Shown here piece by piece: positions 34,997-43,551 of a stretch of 64,000 nt of DNA. The stretch is from the NCBI GenBank assembly GCA_964649895.1, contig CAZYRX010000001.1, positions 62,001-126,000 of the forward strand. The letters run 5' to 3'. This DNA comes from Halanaerobium sp964649895 (GTDB lineage: Bacteria > Bacillota > Halanaerobiia > Halanaerobiales > Halanaerobiaceae). Each line of letters opens with the position of its first letter. The first letter of the stretch is position 1. A model generated the notes under the pieces. The model was not told the DNA's origin and searched no databases. It saw only the letters and a program-made list of their open reading frames with translations. The translations under genes were made by a program, and so were the position numbers.

Positions 34997-35665
34997 TTAC
35001 TTTTCTAATACCTTTACTTCACCACTGTCAAAGCCTACTATAACAATTTCAGCCATTTCTGCAAAAATACCATTCTCAACTACACCAGGTATTTTATTCA
35101 GTTCTTCACTTAATTTTATTGGATTTTCTATTGTTCCAAAATCACAGTCCAGTATGTAATTCCCATTATCTGTTACAAATATTTCACCATCTTTTTCTCT
35201 TATTATAGAACTACAGTCAAATTTATCAATCATTTTTTGAGTATACTGCCAGCTAAAAGGTGTGATCTCAATTGGTAATGGGAAATCGCCTAGTTTCTCA
35301 ACCAATTTAGATTCATCTACAATAATTATTAATTTTTCTGATGCTGAAGCAACAATTTTTTCTCTCAATAAAGCTCCTCCACCACCTTTTGTTAAATTAA
35401 AATCTTTATCTACCTCATCTGCACCGTCAATAGTTAAATCAAGTTTATCAACATCAGCAAGTTCAATCAGTTCTATCCCTTCTTTTTCAGCAAGTTCTGC
35501 TGTTTCTTTAGAAGTTGGAACTGCTTTGACCTTCAAACCATTACGTACCATTTCCCCTACTTTTTTAACAGCATAATAAGCTGTAGAGCCAGTTCCCAGA
35601 CCAATAATCATACCATCTTTTACATATCCAGCTGCTTTTTCTCCTGTTATTTGTTTAGCTTTCAT
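34997..35665 (-). CDS. rpiA: Ribose-5-phosphate isomerase A
   Basis: RpiA interconverts ribose-5-phosphate and ribulose-5-phosphate in the pentose phosphate pathway. The 222-residue product has IGLGTGSTAYYAVKK (about 21-35), DLTIDGADEVDKDFNLTKGGGGAL with the catalytic Asp, Glu and Lys region (75-98), and KEKIV-like REKIVASAS. Length is normal. GAGGAG precedes the ATG. It stands alone on the minus strand, divergent from the phospholipase-like gene. Confidence 0.97.
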   Translation of the reverse strand: MKAKQITGEKAAGYVKDGMIIGLGTGSTAYYAVKKVGEMVRNGLKVKAVPTSKETAELAEKEGIELIELADVDKLDLTIDGADEVDKDFNLTKGGGGALLREKIVASASEKLIIIVDESKLVEKLGDFPLPIEITPFSWQYTQKMIDKFDCSSIIREKDGEIFVTDNGNYILDCDFGTIENPIKLSEELNKIPGVVENGIFAEMAEIVIVGFDSGEVKVLEK

Positions 35666-35977
35666 TAATTACCACTCCTCAGAATTTAATATCTCATTTC
35701 TTTATTCACTTTTACAGGTAAATATTATCAAATAAATTGAATGGATTCAAACTTTTTAAAAATTTCTAATAAGAAATATACACTTATAATTATTTTTAAT
35801 TTATCAGCCACAAAAATATTTATGATTTTTAAATTATATATAGTAATAATTCCCATTTGTCAAAAGCGTTTTTCTATGATAAGATATACTTGTTCAATTA
35901 AATTTTTGAACTACACATTATTCAAAAAAAATTATTGTTAATATTGCTAAAGAATTATCTTTCAGGAGGTATTTAAA
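35666..35977. other. Divergent promoter region rpiA / phospholipase-like gene
   Basis: AT-rich intergenic DNA. It holds the promoter at 35857-35885 for the plus-strand gene. A frame at 35741-35941 lacks a ribosome-binding site and shows AT-driven composition. No other structure stands out. Confidence 0.5.
35857..35885 (+). promoter_or_regulatory. Sigma-A promoter of the phospholipase C-like gene
   Basis: TTGTCA (35857-35862) and TAAGAT (35880-35885) are separated by 17 nt. The predicted leader is about 85 nt. Confidence 0.55.
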
Positions 35978-36598
35978 CTGGATACTAGAACACATAAACT
36001 GCTTGCTCATAAAGTACACGATTATTTTGCAAAACAAGATATCTGGATTTCCAAAACCGCTTTGGCTTTAGGAAGTATTAAGCCTGATTTTATAGAAGGT
36101 GAAATAAGTCATTTTAAAGATGAAACTATAGAGAATTTTTACAATCAATATGAAGAATTAAAAGGTATTAATCCTGATCAAAATCCATATAAATTTGCTC
36201 TAAAGCTTGGAGAATTATTCCATTATATAGCTGATTATTTCAGTAGAGCTCATACTGATCCCGAATTAAGTCCTGGTACACTATGGGAAAAAACTGTTCA
36301 TATTTTTCATGAATGGAAATTAAATGTGGTTGCTCAAAATTTACACCCAGACTTTTTCAAAAAAGAAATTGAAGAAAATTTTGTTTATAAAACAAGTTTA
36401 GAAGACTTTATAGAAGAAGAACACACAAAATTTCTTGAGCAGGATTTTAGTTTTAAAAATGACATTGGATCTGCATTTAGAATATGTATTTTGATGACAA
36501 ACAAATTAATTTATGAAATGCAAACTCAAACTGCAGAAAGCTATGCTTTTTCGCATATTTTCAATCTCAGACATCGTCTGCTCTATCAAAATGCATAA
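35978..36598 (+). CDS. Zinc-dependent phospholipase C-like protein, probable CTG start
   Basis: The 206-residue product has the histidine/aspartate pattern of the Zn-dependent phospholipase C / S1-P1 nuclease fold: THKLLAHKVH near the N-terminus, LGSIKPDF, HYIADYFSRAHTDP (about 86-99) and HEWKLNVV. There is no signal peptide. No ATG, GTG or TTG lies between the in-frame stop at 35948 and the conserved N-terminal histidines. A perfect AGGAGG (35964-35969) sits 8 nt before CTG at 35978, so CTG is the likely start. A TTG at 36062 would lose the first metal-binding histidines. Many relatives in Firmicutes are uncharacterised. Confidence 0.75.
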   Translation: MDTRTHKLLAHKVHDYFAKQDIWISKTALALGSIKPDFIEGEISHFKDETIENFYNQYEELKGINPDQNPYKFALKLGELFHYIADYFSRAHTDPELSPGTLWEKTVHIFHEWKLNVVAQNLHPDFFKKEIEENFVYKTSLEDFIEEEHTKFLEQDFSFKNDIGSAFRICILMTNKLIYEMQTQTAESYAFSHIFNLRHRLLYQNA

Positions 36599-36636
36599 CT
36601 GAACAATATAAACAAATACATTTATTAAAATTAATT

Positions 36637-36675
36637 AAGAGGAAATCATGCTTATCTAAGTATTGATTTCCTCTT
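36637..36675. terminator. Terminator between phospholipase-like gene and fxsA
   Basis: AAGAGGAAATCA and its exact complement form a 12-bp stem around a 15-nt loop, followed by TT. It lies between convergent genes and may serve both. Confidence 0.7.
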
Positions 36676-36702
36676 TTATGATTCTATATAGTTTATTATA
36701 TT

Positions 36703-37191
36703 TTATTTTTTCTTCTCTTCACTTTCATCGACTTCTTCTGCCTCTACATCTATATAATCATCTTTACGATATTCATTCTGCTTTGAATTATAACTTCTGC
36801 TATTTGTATGAACTTCAACTTTATTTTCTTTAACATATTTAATAAATCTTTTCTTCACAATTTTTGCTATAACATCTCTTGAACCAGGTAATATTAACAA
36901 AAATCCGGTTATATCTGTTAAAAAACCAGGTGTCAATAAGGTTACACCACCAATTAGAATTAAAAGAGCACTAACTAAATCATCTGTAGGAATTCTACCT
37001 GCATTTAAATTAGCTCTAATATTATTTACTACCTGATAGCCCTGATTCCTAGCTATACTAACTCCAAGAGCACCAGTAAATACTATAACCATAATTGTAG
37101 AAAAAACACCAATCAACTTACCAATTTCCAGTAAAAAATATAGTTCAATCAACGGAACAAAAATAAAAATTAACATCAATTTAAAAAACAT
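36703..37191 (-). CDS. fxsA: FxsA family membrane protein
   Basis: This 162-residue protein has three to four membrane helices in the first 105 residues and the FxsA hallmarks FVPLIELYFLLEIGKLIG, FTGALGVSIARNQGYQVVNNI and LLTPGFLTDITGFLLILP. FxsA was named for suppressing F-factor exclusion of phage T7; its normal role is unclear. The C-terminal tail (about 120-162) is hydrophilic and rich in charged residues. It follows the AIM24-like gene by 30 nt, so they may share a transcript. Confidence 0.92.
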   Translation of the reverse strand: MFFKLMLIFIFVPLIELYFLLEIGKLIGVFSTIMVIVFTGALGVSIARNQGYQVVNNIRANLNAGRIPTDDLVSALLILIGGVTLLTPGFLTDITGFLLILPGSRDVIAKIVKKRFIKYVKENKVEVHTNSRSYNSKQNEYRKDDYIDVEAEEVDESEEKKK

Positions 37192-37220
37192 AAATTACCT
37201 TCCTCATATTCAACTTTTTA

Positions 37221-38018
37221 TTAATAATTATCTCCATCAAGCATATTACCAAGCTGGCCTAAAACAGATCCTTCACCTTTTTGTTTGCCAGATAATCTTG
37301 GCGCATTCTGAATTATTCTATCTGCAAGTCTTGAGAAAGGCAGGCTCTGCAGATAAACAGTTCCTTTTCCTCTTAAAGTTGCCAGAAACAATCCTTCACC
37401 ACCAAAAAGCATTGATTTAAGATTACCTGCTCTTTCTATACTGTAGTCAATTCCTCTTGTAAAACCGACAAGACAGCCTGTATCTACTAATAATTTTTCA
37501 TAATTAAGTTCTTTTTTCACAACAGTACCACCAGCATGAAGAAATGCTCTTCCATCTCCACTTAATTTTTGTAATATAAAACCTTCTCCACCAAATAAAC
37601 CACTGCCAAATCTTTTATTAAAGGTAATATCCACTTTAGTTCCTTTAGCAGCACATAAAAATGCATCTTTTTGACATGTGAATTCTTCACCTGGAAGTTC
37701 TGATAATTCAAGAGGAATTATTTTGCCGGGATAAGGAGCAGCAAAAGCTATTTTGCTTTTTGCACTTGATTGATTAGTAAAATGAGTAAGGAAAATCGAT
37801 TCTCCAGTTATTACTCTTTTACCAGCCCCAAATACTTTAGAGAGCAGAGATTCATTTGTAGAACTACCATCTCCCATTTTTGCTTCATAAGAAATGCCAT
37901 CTCCCATCCAATTCATAGCACCAGCTTCTGCAATAACAATCTCATTTGGGTCTAATTCTACTTCAACTACCTGCATATCATCTCCGATAATTTCATAATC
38001 AATTTCATGGCTTTTCAC
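37221..38018 (-). CDS. AIM24/TIGR00266 family protein
   Basis: This 265-residue cytoplasmic protein has the beta-rich, glycine-rich repeats of the family: VIAEAGAMNWMGDGI (about 28-42), GKIIPLELSE, FNKRFGSGLFGGEGFILQKLSGDG and LFGGEGLFLATLRGKGTVYLQSLP. The family is widespread in bacteria, with mitochondrial AIM24 as a eukaryotic relative; no biochemical role is established. GTG start with GGGGGAA 7 nt upstream. It lies between fxsA and a small cysteine-containing protein, all on the minus strand. Confidence 0.88.
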   Translation of the reverse strand: MKSHEIDYEIIGDDMQVVEVELDPNEIVIAEAGAMNWMGDGISYEAKMGDGSSTNESLLSKVFGAGKRVITGESIFLTHFTNQSSAKSKIAFAAPYPGKIIPLELSELPGEEFTCQKDAFLCAAKGTKVDITFNKRFGSGLFGGEGFILQKLSGDGRAFLHAGGTVVKKELNYEKLLVDTGCLVGFTRGIDYSIERAGNLKSMLFGGEGLFLATLRGKGTVYLQSLPFSRLADRIIQNAPRLSGKQKGEGSVLGQLGNMLDGDNY

Positions 38019-38066
38019 TATAATTCCCCCTTATATAATTTCTCTTGTTAGATATATATAAATAGA

Positions 38067-38351
38067 CTACTGAACCAGTTTTTCAATTTCAGAAGGAGTA
38101 ATTAATCTGTCATCATATGAAATGATTAATTCATCTTCTGTAAACTCAACCTCATCTACAATACCTGCAAAAGATTTTATTCTCTCTATAAATTCTTCAG
38201 AGTCGCATTTCATTTCTGATAAAGAAATTCTATATTTAATTGTATATTTTCTTTTTTTCTGATTTTCTAATTCTTCTGTTATCTCATCTATCTTTTCTTT
38301 GTTAATATCTGACTGATGACCACAATTACAATTACCACAGTGTTCTGACAT
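38067..38351 (-). CDS. Small protein with N-terminal Cys/His cluster
   Basis: I do not recognise this 94-residue protein. It begins MSEHCGNCNCGHQSD, giving three cysteines and two histidines in fifteen residues, likely a metal site. A charged helix (about 16-35) follows, then a short alpha/beta stretch (YTIKYRISLSEMKCDS to ITPSEIEKLVQ) whose spacing recalls a small ferredoxin-like or HMA-like fold; this is a guess. GGAGAG precedes the ATG. It lies about 40 nt downstream of the cobalamin adenosyltransferase gene and is probably cotranscribed. Confidence 0.7.
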   Translation of the reverse strand: MSEHCGNCNCGHQSDINKEKIDEITEELENQKKRKYTIKYRISLSEMKCDSEEFIERIKSFAGIVDEVEFTEDELIISYDDRLITPSEIEKLVQ

Positions 38352-38388
38352 AATTAAACTCTCCTATTTTAATATTTTATAATTTTTT

Positions 38389-38901
38389 CTATTTCTCTAT
38401 TCCAGTTCTTGCTTCTATTCCCTGAAGATAATAATGTTTTACTTCTCTCATTTCTGTAACAAGATCCGCAAAATCTATCAACATCGGATCAGCATAGCGT
38501 CCAGTGATAATAACCTCTATACTCTCGTTTCTATTTTCTATTATCTCAATTAATTCTTCTATAGAAAAAAGTTCAAAATAAACAGCAATATTTGCCTCAT
38601 CTAAAATTACAATATCATATTCACTATTTTTTAAAATTTCAGCTGATTCTTCAAGCCCTTTTCTTGCTGCCTCAATATCTTCTTCTTTAGGTTCTTTTAC
38701 TATAAAACAATCTAAGCCATATTGTTTAACATCAATATTATCAATTTTCGCTAAACTGTTTAACTCACTGTACTTCATACCTTTTACAAATTGAGCAATA
38801 AAGACTTTTTTTCCTGCCCCCACTGCTCTTAATGCAAGCCCAAGAGCTGCTGTAGTCTTACCTTTACCATTGCCAGTATATACATGCACCATTCCGCGCA
38901 T
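38389..38901 (-). CDS. cobO: Corrinoid adenosyltransferase (BtuR/CobO type)
   Basis: This 170-residue enzyme transfers adenosine from ATP to cob(I)alamin, making coenzyme B12. The P-loop GNGKGKTTAALGLALRAVG lies at the N-terminus (about 9-27), followed by DIVILDEANIAVYF (Walker B) and ITGRYADPMLIDFADLVTEM. The C-terminal GIEARTGIEK is typical. ATG at 38901 follows AAGGAGG by 8 nt. It is separate from the PduO-type adenosyltransferase in the pdu operon (52406-52972), so the cell has two unrelated enzymes for the same reaction, both useful to the B12-dependent diol dehydratase. Confidence 0.95.
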   Translation of the reverse strand: MRGMVHVYTGNGKGKTTAALGLALRAVGAGKKVFIAQFVKGMKYSELNSLAKIDNIDVKQYGLDCFIVKEPKEEDIEAARKGLEESAEILKNSEYDIVILDEANIAVYFELFSIEELIEIIENRNESIEVIITGRYADPMLIDFADLVTEMREVKHYYLQGIEARTGIEK

Positions 38902-39037
38902 CAAATTCCTCCTTATATGTGTCTAAGTACTATTATATATAAAAGTTAAACTATAGTACAGCAGCAGATTGATTTTTAATTGAATTTTAATTATAAATAT
39001 CTCAGTATAAATATAAGTTATACTGTCTTCGATTTAT

Positions 39038-39853
39038 TTATAAATCTTCATTTAATGACTCCTCTTCTTTTTGATAAAACTGAAGTCTGTTCATTAATTC
39101 ATCAAAATCAACCTGATGGCCATCAAAGGAAGGACCATCAACACAGGTAAACTTCGTTTCTCCACCTACATTTACTCTACAGGCTCCACACATCCCTATT
39201 CCATCAATCATAATTGAATTTAGACTGACTATAGTTTTGATCTCATATTTTTTAGTGATTTCAGAGACAGCTTTCATCATTGGAACTGGCCCAATTGCTA
39301 TAACTAAATCTATATTTTTATCTTCTTTTAAAATTTTTTTTAAAATATCGGTAACATATCCTTTATGACCATAACTTCCATCATCTGTTGTGATATATAA
39401 ATTATCACTATAACTTTTCAATTCATCTTCTAAAATTATTAGTTCTTTTGTTCTGGCACCTGTGATAGTAATTAATTCAGAACTGCTTTCAGAAAAACAC
39501 TTTACCTCTGGATAGAGCATTGCTGTTCCAGATCCACCACCAATCAAAATCACCTTTTGATACCCTTTTCTCTCAATATGCTTGCCTAAAGGTCCAACAA
39601 TATCTTTTATTTTATCTCCTTTATCAAGGCGACCTAATAACTTTGTTGTATAACCTACTTCCTGAAAAATTATAGAAATAATTCCTTTCTCTCGGTTAAA
39701 ACCAGCGACTGTAAGTGGTATTCTCTCACCTTCTTCATTAACTCTTAGAATAACAAAATTCCCTGCTTCAGTATGTCTGGCTATTAAAGGAGCAGAAATC
39801 TCCAGCTTTTTAATTGTAGGCGCAAGCTTTTCTTTCGCAGTAATTTCATACAT
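39038..39853 (-). CDS. NfnA/SudB-like flavin and 2Fe-2S reductase subunit
   Basis: This 271-residue protein has an FAD-binding barrel (RIPLTVAGF, about 44-52), an NAD(P)-binding domain (LIGGGSGTAMLYPEVK, about 103-118) and a C-terminal 2Fe-2S motif, GIGMCGACRVNVGGETKFTC, followed by VDGPSFDGHQVDFDE. That tail is diagnostic for the small subunit of NADH-dependent ferredoxin:NADP oxidoreductase (NfnA) or sulfide dehydrogenase (SudB); PyrK is more distant. The partner NfnB (glutamate synthase-like, with 4Fe-4S clusters) is normally next door but is absent here. ATG at 39853 has GAGGTG 7 nt upstream. It may act alone or with a partner elsewhere. Confidence 0.87.
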   Translation of the reverse strand: MYEITAKEKLAPTIKKLEISAPLIARHTEAGNFVILRVNEEGERIPLTVAGFNREKGIISIIFQEVGYTTKLLGRLDKGDKIKDIVGPLGKHIERKGYQKVILIGGGSGTAMLYPEVKCFSESSSELITITGARTKELIILEDELKSYSDNLYITTDDGSYGHKGYVTDILKKILKEDKNIDLVIAIGPVPMMKAVSEITKKYEIKTIVSLNSIMIDGIGMCGACRVNVGGETKFTCVDGPSFDGHQVDFDELMNRLQFYQKEEESLNEDL

Positions 39854-40050
39854 AAAACTCACCTCAAATGATAAAGTTATATGAAAAATTTTTAAAGAGT
39901 AAGGAAAAGAGTTATAAATCCTGATTTTATTTTAAAATAATGTCTATTGTTAATTTCTTTATAAAATACATTTTTCCTGCAGTTATAGAGAACAGTGATT
40001 GTTAAAAAAATGATTTTCAGCAAAAGATAAGCTGTGATTTTCCAGAGATA

Positions 40051-40076
40051 TAAAAACCGCAGAAATTAATCTGCGG
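40051..40076 (-). terminator. Terminator after the monooxygenase-like gene
   Basis: CCGCAG pairs with CTGCGG around an 8-nt loop, followed on the minus strand by TTTTTA, directly downstream of the stop at 40096. Confidence 0.75.
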
Positions 40077-40095
40077 AATTAACATTTTTATATAA

Positions 40096-40383
40096 TTATA
40101 ATATTAATTTATAACTATTAATCTCTGGTTCACCAGCAGAAATACTCTCAAGTTCAGGCAGCGCTTTTTTAAAATGATCAGTTCCCATATGAGCTTCTAA
40201 TGCCTCTTTACTCTGCCATTCTTCTATAAAAGAAAATATTTGTGGATTATCAATATCCTGATAAAGTTCATAAGCTAGATTGCCATCTTCTTCTCTTGTC
40301 TGGTCAATTAACTCCTTTGTAATAGATCTAACCTCATCAACTTTTTCTTTTTTAATTAAAAATTTCGCTACTACTTTAATCAT
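40096..40383 (-). CDS. ABM-domain (YgiN-like) putative quinol monooxygenase
   Basis: This 95-residue protein is a dimeric alpha+beta barrel (ABM) domain: VVAKFLIKKEKVDEVRSI (about 4-21), EEDGNLAYELYQDIDNP, and FIEEWQSKEALEAHMGTDHFK (53-73). Relatives include E. coli YgiN and heme or antibiotic-modifying monooxygenases that need no cofactor. Physiological substrate is not predictable. GAGGGGAGA precedes the ATG. It follows pncB by 34 nt, so they share a transcript that ends at 40051-40076. Confidence 0.88.
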   Translation of the reverse strand: MIKVVAKFLIKKEKVDEVRSITKELIDQTREEDGNLAYELYQDIDNPQIFSFIEEWQSKEALEAHMGTDHFKKALPELESISAGEPEINSYKLIL

Positions 40384-40417
40384 ATTTATCTCCCCTCTTC
40401 TACTAAATTTTAATTAA

Positions 40418-41839
40418 TTAACTATTTTCATTTAATAGTTTTCTTTTCAATTCAAATAATTTATCTGATAAATCCACTTTCATTATATGAGGATTTGTTA
40501 ACCTTTTATATTCTTCCGATAAAGTTTTCTTCTCTTTCTCTGCATATTCTTTGATTTGATTAACGGATGGAGAATTATAAACTAGTTTTCCATTTTCGAA
40601 AATTGGCTGGAGCATTTCTCTCAGTTTATAGCTTCCTTCTTCAAGAGTTGTTGTTTTCCAAGAGTCTCTTGAATCAAAAAGAGTTATGGGGCCATTTTCT
40701 TTGATTTCCTCTTCTTCAAATGCTATCAAATCTGCTCTGATTTCCATCGTTTCATTATCATAAATTCTAATTAATTTTTTATTACCTGGGTTTGTTACCT
40801 TATCAATATTATCAGAGATTTTAATTTTTGCTTTACCATTATATTCACTCATTTTGTAGACAGCTCCAAAAGCTGAACACCCATGTGAAGTTATAAGTTT
40901 AGTCCCAACACCATAAAGATCTATTTGAGCTCCCTGAATATTTAGAGAAGTAATTATATCTTCATCAAGATCACTAGAAGCAACAATTACCGCATCTTCC
41001 ATACCTGCATCATCTAAGATTTTTCTGGATTCTTTAGAAAGATAAGCTAGATCTCCACTGTCTAATCTAATTCCATAGAGATCAGGATCTATCCCCTGTT
41101 CTTTCATTTCTTTAAAAACTTTTACAGCATTAGGAACACCGGATTCTAGGGTATCATAAGTATCCACTAATAATATACAGCTGTTTGGAAAATTATCTGC
41201 ATAAGTTCGAAATGCTTCAAGTTCACTTTCAAAGCTCATAATCCAGCTGTGAGCATGAGTTCCACTTACATTAACTCCAAACTTTTTTCCAGTCAAAACA
41301 TTAGAAGTACCACTACAACCACCAATAACTGCAGCTCTTGCTCCTAAAGTTCCAGCATCTGGCCCATGTGCCCTTCGCAAACCAAATTCAAGTACTTTTT
41401 TGCCCTTGGCTGCTTCTGCAATTCTAGCTGCTTTGGTAGCAATTAATGACTGGTGATTTATAAAATTCAAAAGAGGTGTTTCTAATAATTGTGCTTCCAG
41501 AATAGGTGCTTCAATCTTCATCATTGGTTCTTTAGGAAAAACAACGCTCCCTTCTGGCACTGAATAAATGTCTCCAGTAAACTTGAAGTTCCTAAGATAA
41601 TCTAAAAAAGATTTATCAAAACCCTGATCTTTTAAATAAGAAATATCATCTTCTTTAAAATCTAGATTTTTAACAAATTCAATAACTTGTTCTAAACCAG
41701 CAAAAATAGCGTAGCCATTATTACAGGGATTAGTTCTATAAAAAAGATCAAAAACAGCATTTTCATCTTTGCCTTTTTTAAAATATCCCTGGGCCATCGT
41801 TAACTGATAAAAATCAGTTAATAGATTCAAATTTCTCAT
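40418..41839 (-). CDS. pncB: Nicotinate phosphoribosyltransferase
   Basis: This enzyme joins nicotinate and PRPP to form nicotinate mononucleotide for NAD salvage. The 473-residue product has LLTDFYQLTMAQGYFKKG near the start, EFGLRRAHGPDAG (about 155-167) and GVSGTHAHS-like VNVSGTHAHSWIMSF, with GIRLDSGDLAYLS further on. Length fits the longer Firmicute type. The ATG at 41839 has GGAAGG 8 nt upstream; a GTG three codons earlier abuts that site. It follows the PH-like membrane gene and precedes the ABM gene. Confidence 0.95.
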   Translation of the reverse strand: MRNLNLLTDFYQLTMAQGYFKKGKDENAVFDLFYRTNPCNNGYAIFAGLEQVIEFVKNLDFKEDDISYLKDQGFDKSFLDYLRNFKFTGDIYSVPEGSVVFPKEPMMKIEAPILEAQLLETPLLNFINHQSLIATKAARIAEAAKGKKVLEFGLRRAHGPDAGTLGARAAVIGGCSGTSNVLTGKKFGVNVSGTHAHSWIMSFESELEAFRTYADNFPNSCILLVDTYDTLESGVPNAVKVFKEMKEQGIDPDLYGIRLDSGDLAYLSKESRKILDDAGMEDAVIVASSDLDEDIITSLNIQGAQIDLYGVGTKLITSHGCSAFGAVYKMSEYNGKAKIKISDNIDKVTNPGNKKLIRIYDNETMEIRADLIAFEEEEIKENGPITLFDSRDSWKTTTLEEGSYKLREMLQPIFENGKLVYNSPSVNQIKEYAEKEKKTLSEEYKRLTNPHIMKVDLSDKLFELKRKLLNENS

Positions 41840-41884
41840 AAGCTGCACCTTCCTATATTTAAATAAGTAATTTCTTATCTATCC

Positions 41885-42409
41885 TTATTTTAAAGCGATA
41901 TCGGCCTGATACCATTTAATAAAATCTTCTAAAAACTCTTCAGGTAAAAGTTCGAGGTAGATAACCAGATCATCTTCCATAGTTTCTGCATCATAATCGA
42001 TCACAAACTTCCTGCCTGCCATCTGATAGAGTTTATCATCAATTTCTTGTAATCTTCTTTCATGAGGAATTTCTATATCCTCACCTCTTAAAGTCCTAAA
42101 AACTATTTTGTTAATGTCTCCTCTGTTGACTACTCTATAATCCAAATGATCATTTCCTTTTACTATTATCGTTCTGTTTGTTAGAATAACCTGTTTATCC
42201 CAGGTTTTATAAGTGCTTATTATTATAGGTAAAGAATCAAAAACAAATAACAGTCCAGCAGAAATATAAACTAGATAAACTAATAATTTTTGATAAAAAC
42301 CAATTACAGGATAAAAAAATTGAATTAAAATACCACCTAATATTATACCTATCGGAGTATATAATCTTTCTAAAAATTTATATTTATTATATTCATATAT
42401 ATCTTCCAT
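41885..42409 (-). CDS. Membrane protein with PH-like (DUF304-type) domain
   Basis: This ~174-residue protein has two closely spaced hydrophobic helices (about 17-35 and 42-62), then a hydrophilic beta-rich region starting TWDKQVILTNRTIIVKG that resembles bacterial PH (DUF304) domains. The last third ends in FLEDFIKWYQADIALK. The ATG at 42409 has GGGGGAT 6 nt upstream; an earlier ATG at 42427 has none. It lies 46 nt upstream of pncB. Function is not known; such proteins bind membranes or act in envelope stress. Confidence 0.7.
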   Translation of the reverse strand: MEDIYEYNKYKFLERLYTPIGIILGGILIQFFYPVIGFYQKLLVYLVYISAGLLFVFDSLPIIISTYKTWDKQVILTNRTIIVKGNDHLDYRVVNRGDINKIVFRTLRGEDIEIPHERRLQEIDDKLYQMAGRKFVIDYDAETMEDDLVIYLELLPEEFLEDFIKWYQADIALK

Positions 42410-42580
42410 ATTATCCCCCATTTCCAATAAAATATATTTTATGATTATAAAGATTAATAATTTGCTTTAATTATAAATATTGTTTTCCTTAATAATAAAT
42501 TCAATATTGAAAACTATAATCCTGCACTGATGAGTAGTAAATTTGAAAGAAACATTGTTCCCTGTATTAAATAGAAAGCA

Positions 42581-42616
42581 AAAAAAAGACCGACAGCTTT
42601 TTAAACTGCCGGTCTT
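42581..42616 (-). terminator. Terminator of the Spy-like gene
   Basis: On the minus strand AAGACCGGCAG pairs with CTGTCGGTCTT around a short loop, followed by eight T residues. It is one of the strongest terminators in the window. Confidence 0.85.
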
Positions 42617-42681
42617 ATTATAATTAATTTTCAATTCTTTATATTTTTCTTAATCCTATTCAGATTGAAAATCTATCAAGA

Positions 42682-43311
42682 TTAGTAACAAAAACCTGGT
42701 CCATATCCATTAAAACTACCAAAACCTTGGTTAAATCTATTTCCCATCATACCAGATCTCATACCATAACCCTGGTCAAAGTTTCTTCCCTGAAAACTTC
42801 TATAGCCACTTCTTCCATCCATCATACCTGGACCAAATTGAGAATCTCTATTAAATCTTCCAAATCTATCATCATCAAAACGATTCTGCAAGTATGCACT
42901 GTTTTCTTCAATCATCTGCAGCTGCTCATCAGTTAAAATTGACTGTATTTTTTCCTGATTTGCAGTTCTCATTTGATATAACTCTTCTGTTAGAACTTCA
43001 ATTTCATCTTTTACTCTACCAATTTCTTCATTAGTCGCATTTTTCATATATAAATCTCTTAATTCCCAGTTTAATTCTCTAAGTTGATCTCTAAGTTCTT
43101 CAGATTCATTATAAAATTCTGCTCGATATTCTGACATTTTATTAATTTGAGATTCTGCAAGTTCAATTTGTCTAATACCTACACCATAATAGCGAGCATC
43201 ATCATTATAACCTCCACCATACTTACCCTGTGGTCCCTGTGCATATGTCATTCCAACAAAAGCTGTCACTACAAAAGTCATTACCAAAAATCCTGTTAAT
43301 AATTTTTTCAT
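42682..43311 (-). CDS. Spy/CpxP-like periplasmic protein with Gly/Met/Phe-rich tail
   Basis: This 209-residue secreted protein has a signal peptide cleaved after TYA (about residue 24). The middle (about 45-140) is a helical LTxxQ-type region with YRAEFYNESEELRDQLREL and SILTDEQLQMIEE, as in Spy, CpxP and ZraP, which are periplasmic chaperones or metal binders. The tail (about 145-209) is rich in Gly, Arg, Phe and Met (GPGMMDGRSGYRSF, SGMMGNRFNQGF) and ends GFCY; the methionines could bind copper or silver (inference). Monocistronic, with a strong terminator. Confidence 0.8.
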   Translation of the reverse strand: MKKLLTGFLVMTFVVTAFVGMTYAQGPQGKYGGGYNDDARYYGVGIRQIELAESQINKMSEYRAEFYNESEELRDQLRELNWELRDLYMKNATNEEIGRVKDEIEVLTEELYQMRTANQEKIQSILTDEQLQMIEENSAYLQNRFDDDRFGRFNRDSQFGPGMMDGRSGYRSFQGRNFDQGYGMRSGMMGNRFNQGFGSFNGYGPGFCY

Positions 43312-43551
43312 TATTATTTCACTCCTTAAATTTATTGTTGTTTTCTAACTTCTAACTAAATTATAGGAGTCAAATTTGAAGGAATTATGAATTTTTAAAA
43401 TTAATTTCAATTTTTTAATTATTTTCAGCATCTTTTCTAAAACTATCTGCTGTACTGAAAGCTTGATTTTACCAATATATTGATTGCAATTTTTCTAAAA
43501 TATAATTATAATTAAAGTATAAGTTAAGAGCTTATAGAGGAGGTTTACAAT

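Noticed and set aside
35741..35941. 66-residue plus-strand frame between rpiA and the phospholipase-like gene
   Set aside because: No ribosome-binding site, composition of translated AT-rich DNA, and it overlaps the promoter at 35857-35885.
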